Of a stretch of 64,000 nt of DNA, positions 25,411-37,568 are shown one piece after another. Origin of the DNA: Hofstenia miamia (Eukaryota > Xenacoelomorpha > Acoela > Hofsteniidae); NCBI GenBank assembly GCA_900660155.1, contig CABFPE010001051.1, positions 56,908-120,907 on the forward strand, in the 5' to 3' direction. The notes below the pieces were generated by a model. It searched no databases and had not been told where the DNA came from. It was given only the letters and a program-made list of their open reading frames with translations. The translations under genes and the position numbers were made by a program. Every line of letters starts with the position of its first letter. Position 1 is the stretch's first letter.

Positions 25411-27344
25411 GTACTGGGTGGTTTGGGGGTTGCATCCCTTGACCCCGCAATCATTTCAATTTTTTCAATTAATAATTTCATCAGTAAATTGGACATAAAT
25501 TTCACACTACCATTTCAACAACCAATACCAAACTGACAATGTTGCAATTTCTGTAGTGTGTAGAAAGAACACAATGCAAATTGAAATCACATTTATTGAA
25601 AACAAATATGTATAGACAATCTACATCAATTAATGGAAATGTGTATGGCTTTTGTAATAATATCTTCATTAAACTACAGATATTTCGGTTTTGGCAAGCA
25701 GAAACTTGGGTGCAGAAAGAAGTAGAAATTTCAAGTATCCTTCAGAAAATTCCAAAAATTTTAATCGTCAAATTGATATTGACAACATGATAGGTGCGGC
25801 ACATAGTAATAAACTGTCTGATAAGCTGTATCACTTCATTTTCTTGTGCAAGTCATTAAATTAATATTCAATTGCATTGTATATATCATTACAATCTAAT
25901 TGACTGATACTGTCTGCAATGTTTTGTTGCTACAGAAAATTTGAGTTGCGGGAAACGCACATGGTTTAATTATCTAGATTTAAGAGAAATATGCAATCAG
26001 CACACAATGTATTGAATTAGTATAATGAAATCCATCGTTTCATATATACGATGTCACTATATACCCTATGATATTATTCAAATGACAAATGTACATTTGT
26101 TATAAATATGAATAACTTTTAGTTGAACTTTAAACAGATTTTAAATTTTTCAAAAAAGGAAATATTTTTAATCATGTTCCTCAATTTTTTAACTTTTCAA
26201 AAAATCGATAATATGTGTACATATTTTTTCCATGTACCATATAATAATTTCATTATTGCATTAAATAAATAAAAATAAAACAAGAGATCTAAGGTCAATT
26301 TGAAGGAAAATTTGCAGTAGCATATTGAAATTTTAATGCTAAGAGTAGTATCTTTGATCTTTTTTCCTATGTAGAGGTTGCTATTGCTGCACCCTAAAGG
26401 GGCCCACTCAATAGCAACCAAATCATTCATTCGAAGCATTTGAAAAACAAATTTCTCATATTATTTAGATGAAGGTTAAATTTGAAATTGAGTTTTGCTT
26501 CAAATCCTTGAATTTCAACTGCTCAGCATTTATATATAATAATATAGTTGATTTGTGTCTTTAAATATCTATATTTCTCAAATATATGGATTGTTACTTT
26601 ATAAAAAATTTCCAAAAAAACTAGATGTGAATGGAAGTTTAGCTATAGGTTCGTGAAATTTGAATATCTGTCGGAACCCGCCATTTCAATATCCACCCAA
26701 AAATTGCAACTGGACAACTTCAAAAAAGTATTTGTAAATAAATCAGTTTGGACGCAGCAATAAAATATCTTTGAAATATTAATCTGATTCTAGTACTGGC
26801 TTATTCTTTCATAATAATGGTCACGTAAGAATATCCAGGCTAAGACCGGAAAATGATTTCAACTTGTAAACTGTTATATTGTTCTAAAACATGTTTTCTA
26901 TTTGATTAAAATTATGTACTGCATTTTCTAATACAGTAAATCCTTCAGTCTGAACATGGTAAAAATTAGAACATATGCTAAAGTTTAAACCTCAAGAAGT
27001 GCTATAATTAGAGTAAAGAAAATAATTGTTTGCAGTTATTTTTATATTTAAGAAATAACTATGTTATATGTTAACATTTCTCTAAAAAAACTTGACGGAA
27101 AATTCGAATTTATGACATTTGAAGCATTCTACAGCTTCCAATATTTCGAAAAAACTTTTCCTGCAATATATTTAGTGTTGCATAAAAGAAACAAATATAA
27201 AAATAATAAATGGTTTTATAGTAAAACCACCAGGCTGCAAACTACATTAATAGATGCATATTTTAACAGACTACCAAGTGAACCACATTGTGTAGAAGAA
27301 AAATAATCATTTTTTCTTGCAATTTGAGGTGAATATATAGATTG
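25411..27344. other. stretch without a recognised gene; one small open frame
   Basis: A 12-bp palindrome CCCAGTACTGGG is at 25407-25418. The frame 27061-27306 (+, 81 codons) is the only one with a plausible mix of residues. It is Lys/Tyr/Phe-rich, matches nothing I know, and lies just inside the right inverted repeat. It could be a decayed Polinton gene or chance. Confidence 0.35.
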
Positions 27345-27600
27345 ACCAGCCAATGGAAATGCACGGAATTTTTTATTGAAAATTAATCATAATGTGATAG
27401 TCTGCTAATGTATATTAACAATAACGTGTGTGCAAGCAAGTAAATCATGCAAAACTAAATTGGCCACATAAATTTGTGAGTCACTAGTAAAAGTACATGA
27501 ATCATTTAACCTCCATGACGTCACTACAACAACCCCCCCATCAATACCTACGAGCTGACATTGGTCAAAGATCCCATCTAGACTAATAAGAAAAAGGTGA
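27345..27600 (-). repeat. right copy of the roughly 290-bp inverted repeat
   Basis: This is the reverse complement of 11322-11620, with shared CTGCTAATGTATATTAACAA, GGCCACATAAAT, CTAGTAAAAGT and GACATTGGTCAAAGATCCC. Together the two copies bound 16.3 kb with Polinton A pieces, the size of a Polinton. Whether they are its terminal repeats is inference. Confidence 0.5.
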
Positions 27601-27669
27601 CACAAAAACGAACCCACCTCTTGACCAATCAAAAAAAAGTTACACAAAATAGACTTGTATATATACTTA

Positions 27670-30600
27670 CAGGCAACCCTGTCTTAGTCAGATGTGCCTA
27701 AGTCAGATTTTCGTGTAACTCATACTATTAATAAAAAACAAACAAACTCCAATATGTCCACACACACACACAAAATTATTTTTAAGTTAGACAATTCTAA
27801 GTCAGATAAATTCTAAATCAAACTGAAATTTAAATACAGGCTACAAAGTTAACATTGAAAATTTCATTCACAAGTCGGACAGATGGAAATTGTCTTGCAT
27901 GTGATTCAAGCATAGTTTAAATATTTTCTATCACGTAGTAAAAATAATGAAATACTACAGCACAGCTCATGGTATTGACCATAGAGCTACTATACATAGC
28001 TCCATGGTATTGACATACAAACAGTTCATGTAGAAGTCAACATAGATGTGCTTATGTGCGGTGCCATCAATGGGTGATATTTTAAATAAGTTGTCCGGTA
28101 ATATTTCAAGTAAAATTAGATGATGTTAAAATGACAACTCCCAGATTTATGTGATGTGTGAAATAAAGGAATACAAAAATAATAATGGGGTTTTCCCTTT
28201 CAAGTATTTAGATGATGATCTTGATTTATGAGATGGGTGAAATAAAGAAATACAAAAAATTATTCTAAAATTCGTAAATATAGTAACCCTAGAAAACGTT
28301 ATAATATATATCACTAAAACATGGGAAAGATTTAGCTTTCGAATTTTAACTAAAATAACCCTAGCCCAAATAGCAAGCATTGTCAGATAATCATTCATTT
28401 GCAAACTATAACTAACAAAACAAAAAGTATTAAAAATCTTAAAATTCCAGTATTTTACAAAGAAATGATTATATTATTGCATATAATATGTGCATTGCAT
28501 TAAAGTTTAGTTTCAATTTTCAAAAAGTATTATTTATCAGTTTCTTTTAGACCATTTATGTTCCAACAATGTGTGATTTACAACTTTGCCTGATCAAATT
28601 AAATTTGATAAAAAATGAAATTTCTTATCCTTCAGTTGTTGATAACACAATCTAGTATGCCAGCTCCTGTTTTTATGAGTGCTGTATAATGAATTCAATC
28701 GTTTGCAGCAAGTTGTTCAATCATTAGGATATACACACTACCAACTGTGCTCTTAGCCCAAGAAATGTATACTGATTTGCTAATTATAACTCATAATATA
28801 ATATTGGACATCATCAGTGGAGTGCTGGTGGGAAAATATGACACTTGACAGCTGAAGCACCAGTGGCCCATTAATGGGCCATTGGCGGCATCAGTGGTAA
28901 ACTTAGTAACCAATAATCAATTAACAGATGCTTGCAAATAGAACTTGCTTCATTATTTTTATTCCTAGATCCTTTTAATATAAAAAAGGAATTGCGAAAA
29001 GCTGTCTTGAAATTTTTAATTTGTAAAAATTATAATATACCTGTTAAGTGAATATCAAAATAATTTATTCTGACATATTCGGACGCATTGAACTTAACTA
29101 TAATATATAAAAGTTACAATTGATCAGAAGAGATTTTTCACGATTTAGCAAAGTAATATTTCAAAATTGGTCTTAATTTGAAAATTTAAAATTTTTGATG
29201 AATTTGGCAGATTTATATGTTTATTGTTATCATTTATAAACAAGACATTCTTTCAATTTTCTATAAAAGTTTTGCACTGAAAATGCTTGATAGGATATCA
29301 AATATATCTTTCTGCCCTTTGTTGGGCTTGTGTGTGTTCAAACAGCAATGTTTGAAATTCTTAGATATGTAAATTTGTTGTTTTATATATCATAATGCTT
29401 TGCTATCAAAATCTACTGTTTGCCATCAATGGACCATTATTGACCCACCAATGGCCCATGAATGGACCATTATTGGCCATTCCTGGCAGTCATCTACCAG
29501 TAATGGCCATCAATTGCAACTTCAATGATCTATTGTCGGTCCATTAATGGCTTGCTATTTGGGAAGTGTTGACAATCGAATTGGTTAAAACATTAAAAAA
29601 TGTCCCTAGAAATTATTATAATATTGGTCAAAATATTAGACATTCACTTAAAGTGATTGCTTATGACCTCTGTAATGTATTAAGCATTCCAGTGCACCTA
29701 GATAGTGCTTAACAAACAGCTATTTTTATGAAATGTGAATTGCATTAATTGTCCTTGAAAAACACTTTAAGTTCGTAAAAATCGATTGTTATATTGTTCA
29801 CAGTTAACAAGAAAAGTATTGATCAAATCGAAAATCAAACAAGATTGGCACATGGAGCTATTGATTGGCTAGAGAATGATATATTTTTATGCACATAGCG
29901 TCAAAATTGACTTTGCAGTAGCCTTCTGAAATGTGACTACCGCATTGTTAAAATTGCTTGGATATAGACAGGTCAAGGACAAAGGAATTTCCATTTAGTA
30001 ACAGAAATTGTTATGTAATAAAAATCACGATTTTAGTCGATCGCATTTATCACTCTAAAAATGGTAAAAATTGATGAAATCGAAAAACTAAAAATAACTT
30101 TGTCGTAGAACTATTCATCCCCCATCTAATGATATTTAAACTGTATCCATAGCATTAACAGTCATGAAGCTATAGGTCTCTAAAATGGTCTACTCTATAT
30201 TTTATAATAATCTATTATAAAAGAAGTGTTAAAATTGACAATTTCTATTGCGCGATGCGCTGGAATGAGAATTGATATATACAAATAATAAAAAATAGTT
30301 TCACATGGAGCTAGTAATTGTGTACATTTTCATATATAACCCTAATCAATAAAGTTAAAACTCGCAGAGCTATCAGTATTCTGAAATCGGTCAGTTGATA
30401 TAGTAGAAAAACCCTATAAAGAAGGTTATAATAAATTAAAGTTGTTAACAATAAGATTCTGTTGTACTTCAAGTTGTTGTATGCATCCATCATATGATAA
30501 ATATGTAATCAAAAATAGAACGAAGTGATTGATGGCACTGTAAGTAAAGTTAAGTTTAGTTTTTGTTTAATTCAGGTATTGAAAGGAAAATACTGTAAGA

Positions 30601-30831
30601 CATAAGAATACATGATTAATTTTTTCTTCCAGCATAGTTTATTTTCAATATTTTCAAAACAACTTCTTTCATAACAACCATCAGATTGCTTTCACAAACG
30701 TTATGCTAGCGTAAATCTCGGTTTTCGCAGAACTAGTACAAGACAAGTCCCCTAAAATTATATCTCGGATTTGTTGTAATTCGGATTATTTTCATTGGTC
30801 CAAGTCGATCTGACTAAGCTGGGGTTGCCTG
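27670..30831. mobile_element. pogo/Tigger-like non-autonomous element, TA site
   Basis: The left end CAGGCAACCCTGTCTTAGTC matches the inverted right end CAGGCAACCCCAGCTTAGTC. TA flanks both sides (27668-27669 and 30832-30833). CAG-starting ends with TA duplication and a CTTAGTCAGAT..TAAGTCAGA pattern are typical of pogo/Tigger relatives. The 3.2 kb contain no transposase domain that I can recognise. A second element lies inside (28365-29563). Confidence 0.75.
28365..29563. mobile_element. nested 1.2-kb element with CCCAAATAGCAAGC inverted ends
   Basis: CCCAAATAGCAAGC at 28365-28378 is exactly inverted at 29550-29563. Subterminal regions are rich in ATGGGCCATT-type words, including the perfect 18-bp palindrome TGGCCCATTAATGGGCCA at 28864-28881 and a cluster of TGGnCCATTA words at 29425-29550. 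No coding region is visible. The superfamily is not certain. It lies inside the pogo-like element, so it is younger. Confidence 0.65.
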
Positions 30832-30835
30832 TAGC

Positions 30836-31410
30836 ATCAAATTCACAAATGCAAAGGAAGAAAATAGCATTTTAAATTTCTTAAATGGTAAAATAATGAG
30901 GAATTCAAAATCTTTTATAGCTCGAATATACAAGAAACCATCAGATATTTTCTTGCTACTTAATTTTAATTCAAATTCTCCAATATTTTCAAAGTATCCT
31001 TAATTAAAAGCTCAGTACATAGAATATTCAATATTACAAGCTCTCGTGATAAATAACCAAGAAATTATCAAAATGATAACAGACCTAAGAAAAAAGGAAT
31101 GTTCAAACAATTTTATTGATCAGTATATTAAAGAAGCAATTACAGAAATAGTTACAAACAATAAGGAAATAAAGTATTCACATAATTTTGAGTATGTATT
31201 TAAAATACAATTTTGGGAACACACAACAAATCTAATAAATCAAATGGGAAAGATAAAATTCACCAAAGAAAAGTAAGAATCATTTTTAAGATCGATGAAC
31301 TTCATTCAAATCTTAGCCTAAAATCAGCAACTAATGCATCTGTTAAATCTAATGTATTCAATGCACCTTTGATGAAGATTATATCAGATATTGCGGACAG
31401 AAAGTAAGCA
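30836..31410 (+). pseudogene. Penelope-like reverse-transcriptase C-terminal fragment
   Basis: On the + strand a reading from 30836 shows IKFTNAKEEN, FLNGKI, IARIYKKPSD and FNSNSP..SKYP. A helical stretch (QALVINNQEI..MITDLRKK) follows to about 31270, with a weaker continuation to 31407. The order FT.E.E, FLD.., YRKP.., S.HP...K is that of the RT C-terminal part of Penelope-like elements. The piece is short and damaged, without ends. It starts right beside the pogo-like element. Similarity is moderate. Confidence 0.45.
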
Positions 31411-32698
31411 GAACAAAAGAACACAAAACAAATTTCAAATAATCTAAAAGATTGTAGACTAAATCAAGACGTAGCAATTTTAAAGAATACCGAATCAAAA
31501 CATTTGAAAATCATTGAAAGTGTTTTAATTTGATCTTTACAACCAAGTCTAAATACCAAAGAGAATTACTTACATAAATTTATTATTACCAACAATTAAG
31601 ATGTGTAATAAAAGTAGTTAAAACATTTTAGTTGACGAGCTCTATTAATTAGAAATGAAATTTCAAATGATGTAATAGAATGGACACAAAAATATGATTA
31701 TTTTTAAGTATGAGATGTTGTGGAGTACCTACAAGATCAATATTTGCATAAAATTTTAACTTTAAAGTACAAAAATAATTTTATCTAATATATTTTAAAA
31801 CAAAGTTTTCTTGAAACAAATGTTAAAATGTTGGAGAGATGTAACATTGCTTTTGAATATATGATAGTCTTAAGATTAGATAGTCTTTATTAAATTTGCA
31901 GTTGAAAATAGCATCTCCACCGCATTACCTCTATGCGAATTTTAATGAAAATGTGTTTTAGCTCTAAAGTTTTGCTTATTAAATTCATGAAAAGTAAATG
32001 TTGTATGGGTTTTTCTAGCTATTTGAAGAGAATTTAAAATTGAACAGCTATCGAAAGTTTTAATTTGTGCGCAGGTTCTTCATCAAAACGTTCTTAATAT
32101 GCTTTTCATGGGCTTCCCTCTCATAACATCTTTGTTGCATTTGTAAAACCATGAAGTCGTGATATTCCGCATGCTACTATATACATGCCAGTCAGCTGTT
32201 TCCTAAGTTCAAACTGTTCATCAAAGTATTCAACGAACAACAGCATAAATATTGATTAAGGAATTATTAAACATACCCTGTATTCAAAATAAAAATTATG
32301 AAATGTAAAAATTTTCTAATTTTAATATGATTTACTTATTCATTAAATTGTTGGCCAGCTTGAAATCAAATTATTATACATTTTACATTTACAATCCTTT
32401 TGTCACTCTACATGCATATATTTATGAGAATATTACTGTATTTTATGCATGCTTTAATTTCATAGTCATTTAAATATCCTCGCAGTCTAATTATTTAATT
32501 AATTGCTTTCAGTCGCAGTTTCTTCTGCTCGATTAATCCGTATGGTCTTTGGGCATCTTGGAAAAATCCCAATGTTGTAGTCAGCATATTTTAGGACCCA
32601 TTTCATTACTGATGAGTGCAGTGGTAATTGATACCTATGATCTGTAAGAAATTAATCCTTTATAGTGTGATTTTAAGTTAAATACATCCTGCAATCTA
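31411..32698. other. AT-rich stretch without a recognised feature
   Basis: No gene, RNA or transposon signature recognised. Open frames are short and of simple composition. Confidence 0.45.
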
Positions 32699-32956
32699 AA
32701 GTAGCGTTCAGACCTACAACTTTGTTCACTACTTTTTTTAATATTCAATTACAATTTTCAAAAAAAAGTGTATACAAATTCAAAATTACTGCCTGTAAAC
32801 TGATTTCATTTATTTACAACAAGCTGCAACTATTTACAACTCTAATTGTTGATAATAAATTTTAATTAGCAAATGTTTGTTTGTCAAAAATCAACCATTG
32901 CTATGCTTTTTAATTGTGTATGTTAAAATTCTCAAATATTGCAATTCATAAATGTA

Positions 32957-33947
32957 TTGCAAGATGGGGTAACTCTGCCACAATGGGGTAACTGTGCCAC
33001 CCCGAACACTGTCACTCTATTGTTGTTGACAGCTGATCTCTGATTGGCTGTTCAACTCTCAACTTTCACTTGTCTGTTATTGATGATGTTCTCACCTGTG
33101 AACAGTCATTACATTGATCACGCTGCGTAACTACATACGAAAAGAAGGTGGTCGTCCATACCTATAAACCTTTGAGTGAAAACAAATGAGCAAAGCTATG
33201 CAAGAGGCAGAAGATGGCTCAAAAAGCATCAAACATTCCGCAACAGATAACAATGTTCCAAGGCGAACATTAGGTTCCCTATTTAGATGACAAACACCAA
33301 TCTAAGGTGGGTCGTCCATTGGTTTTAGATGCTGTAGAAGAAAAGTCGCTGATTGAGGTTATCCCCTATCTGTCATAGACTTGAGAATTATCGTCAAATC
33401 TTTCTTAGATGAGTCTGGGCGAGTGAATCAAGATTCCAGAACAATCTACCAGGTATAGATTGGGCTCGGTCATTCATGACTCATCATAGCATGGTGTTTT
33501 GGAGAGCCAGTAACATCAAAAGAGCCCGCTCTCGAGTCAGTCCAGAGGGGATCAAAGAGTTCTTCTTTGTTCCATTATTATGAACATTAAACCAAATAAT
33601 ATAACTGACTGTAACAAAACTCATCAACTTACAAATCTAAGGGACATTGTGAAACTTCGTAGACACATTGATCAATTATAGTTATCAGTAAAAAGACCTT
33701 TAATTGTATTTTATGAATTATTTAAATGTAGTGGTAGAGTTACTCCATATTCTGAGAAGTCATTAGCGTATTTTATGACCTAAATATGTGCTTGAATAGC
33801 TATCCAGAATTAAGTATGAGTGTTTAATTTGCTAATTGGACGACACAATTGGTCTAAGTGTCACTCTTAAATAATATAAGTATGCAACAGGAAAGAATAT
33901 CATCATCATACAATCAAAAACTATGGCAGAGTTAACCCATCTTACTG
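32957..33947. mobile_element. nested pogo-like MITE, about 990 bp, TA site
   Basis: Left AAGATGGGGTAACTCTGCCA and inverted right AAGATGGGTTAACTCTGCCA match as terminal repeats. The right end starts CAG, and TA lies on both sides (32955-32956 and 33948-33949). The GGGGTAACT.TGCCAC word is repeated at once in the left end. There is no coding capacity. It is inserted in the Harbinger-like element. Confidence 0.65.
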
Positions 33948-34131
33948 TAGCTTTTCTTTAATGAGCTCCTGTCAATTACGTTTCTTTATCAATCAGCAAC
34001 ATTCTTATTAATGACTTAGTAAGTAAATAATTATTCAGAGAGTGAATAATGCGCAATATCGATCGTGCACACTTGCATTTAATTAAAGGAATCCGTGCAT
34101 TCCTACTGGATGTAATAGATTTAGGCTTCTG

Positions 34132-34480
34132 TTAGAGACTGTGATTGGTAGCAAGAGAAGTTAGGCCACTGTTAGACTAATGATTGGTTAAAAAGTGATA
34201 TGTTGCATTTGAAAGAATTGCACGTCTAACCACCACAGATAATTAGCGATGTAATTACCACAAAGATCATGAGCGTACATCCCTAATTATATTGGGTGGT
34301 TAGACGTGCGATTCTACCAAAATGTCACAGATCATGATCAATCAAACATAACCTCTTTTTTTAATAATTTTGTAGTCTAGGCTACCTTTGATAATATCGC
34401 ACGTCAAACCACCGAGATAATTAGCGATGTGACTTAATTTTGTAACTTTTCTTGCTACCAATCACGCAGTCTAACAGTAG
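34132..34480. repeat. nested inverted repeats able to form a large hairpin
   Basis: GTGATTGGTAGCAAGA (about 34150-34165) pairs with its inverted copy TCTTGCTACCAATCAC (about 34447-34465). Inside, GCACGTCTAACCACC (about 34220-34234) pairs with GGTGGTTAGACGTGC (about 34295-34309), and a third, direct copy GCACGTCAAACCACC lies near 34399. ATAATTAGCGATGT follows the first and third copies. The arrangement belongs to the right half of the Harbinger-like element. Confidence 0.65.
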
Positions 34481-34676
34481 CTTTGTGATAACACTCATAA
34501 TTTGTTTTGAAAAGTTCACACCATTATCTCTCAAAAAGTTGTCAGCCAAAGTAGAACCGATGTAATTCTGAAAACTTTGTTGACTACAAAGTTTCTTTGT
34601 GTTCACACAACTTTTGCTGACAACCTTATTAAATTCGAAAAAGTTGTGAACAAAGTTGTAAGTCTGAACGCTACTT

Positions 34677-35298
34677 AATAGTTTCTACAGATGAAATGAA
34701 ATGAATTAATAAGTCATGTACAGTTCATACATTGGTAAAGTTCTTAATAAATTTTTTTATTTGACTGTTTTCTGTGGTTTGTAGATTTAGAGCAAAATTA
34801 TTAATTTTATTTTTAAATCGATTCATTGTAAATATGCTCTTTTCAATTTCTGTTCAAAATATCATTTTCTGTCAATGCTTTGTTATTTAAATTAGCAATG
34901 TCACTTAGTTATACAAATTTGTTCTTAATTTGGATTTATAATATTTGTATAAAATATGTCTCAGTGCACGATGTTCATGTTCTTAAAAAATGGTCTTATG
35001 ATGCGTAATTTGCAGTCACAAATCCAATTAGCCGTGCTCCTAAAAAATGGTGTCAGTTACTTATTCGGCCATATAACTGAGGCGTGTTGCAGCGAATATT
35101 ATTGGAGGCCAACTGCACTTACCTTAGCTGCTAAAGAAATTATAATTTTGAATTTCCACATCATCATTGTGAATGCAAGAGTGCCAAAGTTTTGTGCTGC
35201 ATGTTTAAAAGATTTTTTGCATTATATGATGCTTAGATTTCATGAACAATAAGGAAGCATTGAAAATTTTACCAATTATATATATATATATATATATA
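34677..35298. other. unassigned stretch before the gap
   Basis: An open frame at 34956-35252 (+, 98 codons) has mixed, fairly protein-like composition with several Cys, but no family I know. It could be a decayed exon. The stretch ends in (AT)n at 35278-35298, where the assembly breaks. Confidence 0.35.
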
Positions 35299-36298
35299 NN
35301 NNNNNNNNNNNNNNNNNNNNNNNNNNNNNNNNNNNNNNNNNNNNNNNNNNNNNNNNNNNNNNNNNNNNNNNNNNNNNNNNNNNNNNNNNNNNNNNNNNNN
35401 NNNNNNNNNNNNNNNNNNNNNNNNNNNNNNNNNNNNNNNNNNNNNNNNNNNNNNNNNNNNNNNNNNNNNNNNNNNNNNNNNNNNNNNNNNNNNNNNNNNN
35501 NNNNNNNNNNNNNNNNNNNNNNNNNNNNNNNNNNNNNNNNNNNNNNNNNNNNNNNNNNNNNNNNNNNNNNNNNNNNNNNNNNNNNNNNNNNNNNNNNNNN
35601 NNNNNNNNNNNNNNNNNNNNNNNNNNNNNNNNNNNNNNNNNNNNNNNNNNNNNNNNNNNNNNNNNNNNNNNNNNNNNNNNNNNNNNNNNNNNNNNNNNNN
35701 NNNNNNNNNNNNNNNNNNNNNNNNNNNNNNNNNNNNNNNNNNNNNNNNNNNNNNNNNNNNNNNNNNNNNNNNNNNNNNNNNNNNNNNNNNNNNNNNNNNN
35801 NNNNNNNNNNNNNNNNNNNNNNNNNNNNNNNNNNNNNNNNNNNNNNNNNNNNNNNNNNNNNNNNNNNNNNNNNNNNNNNNNNNNNNNNNNNNNNNNNNNN
35901 NNNNNNNNNNNNNNNNNNNNNNNNNNNNNNNNNNNNNNNNNNNNNNNNNNNNNNNNNNNNNNNNNNNNNNNNNNNNNNNNNNNNNNNNNNNNNNNNNNNN
36001 NNNNNNNNNNNNNNNNNNNNNNNNNNNNNNNNNNNNNNNNNNNNNNNNNNNNNNNNNNNNNNNNNNNNNNNNNNNNNNNNNNNNNNNNNNNNNNNNNNNN
36101 NNNNNNNNNNNNNNNNNNNNNNNNNNNNNNNNNNNNNNNNNNNNNNNNNNNNNNNNNNNNNNNNNNNNNNNNNNNNNNNNNNNNNNNNNNNNNNNNNNNN
36201 NNNNNNNNNNNNNNNNNNNNNNNNNNNNNNNNNNNNNNNNNNNNNNNNNNNNNNNNNNNNNNNNNNNNNNNNNNNNNNNNNNNNNNNNNNNNNNNNNN
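35299..36298. other. assembly gap of exactly 1000 N
   Basis: The run of N is exactly 1000 long, the usual placeholder for a gap of unknown size. It is bordered by (AT)n on the left and (ATT)n (36299-36333) on the right, so low-complexity sequence probably caused it. Long open frames crossing it are artefacts. Confidence 0.95.
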
Positions 36299-36333
<35 letters not shown>

Positions 36334-36659
36334 CGAGAAAATGCAATCGGAGACACAAACATGCTAAAGACATTTACAGGAATAAATTTGCTTTGACTCT
36401 TATATATCTCTCGCTAAGTGTAAATTAAAATCTTCCGCATGACCCCTTTCCAGACATAAATCCTTGAAATTTTGTAGTATAGTATCTATACTACCTAGCT
36501 AGATCCTTAATATATTTAAGTTCGAGTGAATACTACGGGAGTAATGGCAAAAAATTGGTATTTTCTGAAAAATCCCCCATTCCCGCTTAATACTTTAAAA
36601 ATTTCAGATGGATTCGAAATATTCAAAATTTTGGCCGAGCCTTGCTTAATCTTTCTTTA
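36299..36659. other. microsatellite and unassigned AT-rich sequence
   Basis: Begins with about 11 ATT units (36299-36333). Nothing else is recognised. Confidence 0.5.
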
Positions 36660-37305
36660 TTCGAGATCTTATAATAACGTTTGAGAAATATTTGTATGAG
36701 GTGTTTTTATTATGATCTTAAAATTATTGGTGTTTGCTCGATGTTTGTGGGTGTAAATTTCAGGATTTATATGTACTGGTAGTTGTTCATTAGCCCGAAT
36801 TTTTCTGATGTAAGACTGGTGACTAGTAAACCTGTATGCAATTGATGAAACAGGCATCTCTTGAGTTCGATATTTGTTACAAATTATATTACAGGCTTTC
36901 TTATTTACTAATATTGGTCTTATTCTTGTGTATCTTAAGTTGTCATTAATTTTCTTTATTCTCGGATCAGTTCGTGCTTTTCAATACATGACAACATCCA
37001 ATATATTGGTTCATTATCATTGGATTGATCTTGTTTACACATTACTTCAGAGTTCTTTGTTAGCTGTTGGTCTGAATAGTCGAAGTGAATAGCCATTCAG
37101 ATATTGATTCAATTAAATTTGACGAAATTTTGATTATACGATTAAGTAAGCAATTGATGGTGTTACTTTTATACTTTGAGTCACAATATGAATCAAATGG
37201 AATGTAAAGTTTGGTATTTGTTGGTTTCCGGTACATCTTAGTTTCGTGGGAATGGTTATTGCCACATCCAGAAAATGTATTTTCATTGATAGATATTTCG
37301 TTCAT
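36660..37305 (-). pseudogene. Penelope-like reverse-transcriptase fragment, minus strand
   Basis: On the minus strand 37305-37060 reads KMYRKPTNTKLYIPFDS followed by SKYKSNTI and NCLLNRIIKISSN. This is the YRKPT..T..I.f.S...K block that closes the Penelope-like RT domain. A further open piece at 36857-36669 may be from the downstream region. The copy is partial and damaged, without ends. It is a better match than the fragment at 30836 but belongs to another copy. Confidence 0.5.
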
Positions 37306-37439
37306 TTTAATATATAGTCTATTGTATTTTCATCGGAATATTGGCAAATATGGACTTTACATTAACGCTTGCAATTAATTTTTTTCTTCAAAATATTTGT
37401 TTGGCTAGGAAATCAAATGTATATTAATTTAATTGTTTC

Positions 37440-37442
<3 letters not shown>

Positions 37443-37497
<55 letters not shown>
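37443..37497. repeat. (TA)n microsatellite
   Basis: About 27 TA units without interruption, 72 bp upstream of the ATG of the next gene. Confidence 0.9.
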
Positions 37498-37499
<2 letters not shown>

Positions 37500-37568
37500 G
37501 TACAAGAACTTATTGTTATATCCTTATTGTGTTCTCAGCATTGTATTAACATATGTTGTATTTTAGCA

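Larger units (their letters stand above)
32700..34675. mobile_element. Harbinger-like non-autonomous element, about 2 kb
   Basis: The ends are inverted repeats of about 28 bp: AGTAGCGTTCAGAC(C/T)TACA followed by ACTTTGTTCAC. The flanking TAA on each side could be the 3-bp target duplication of the PIF/Harbinger group. GCGTTCA..ACAACTTTG ends are common in that group in animals. No transposase is recognisable. Its right half is itself full of inverted repeats, and a pogo-like element is inserted in its left half. Confidence 0.65.

Noticed and set aside
34956-35252. 98-codon open frame before the gap
   Set aside because: No family resemblance, and it runs into the gap; kept only as a note.
35242-36396. 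Long open frames on both strands
   Set aside because: They cross the 1000-N gap and the bordering microsatellites; the N codons make them appear open.
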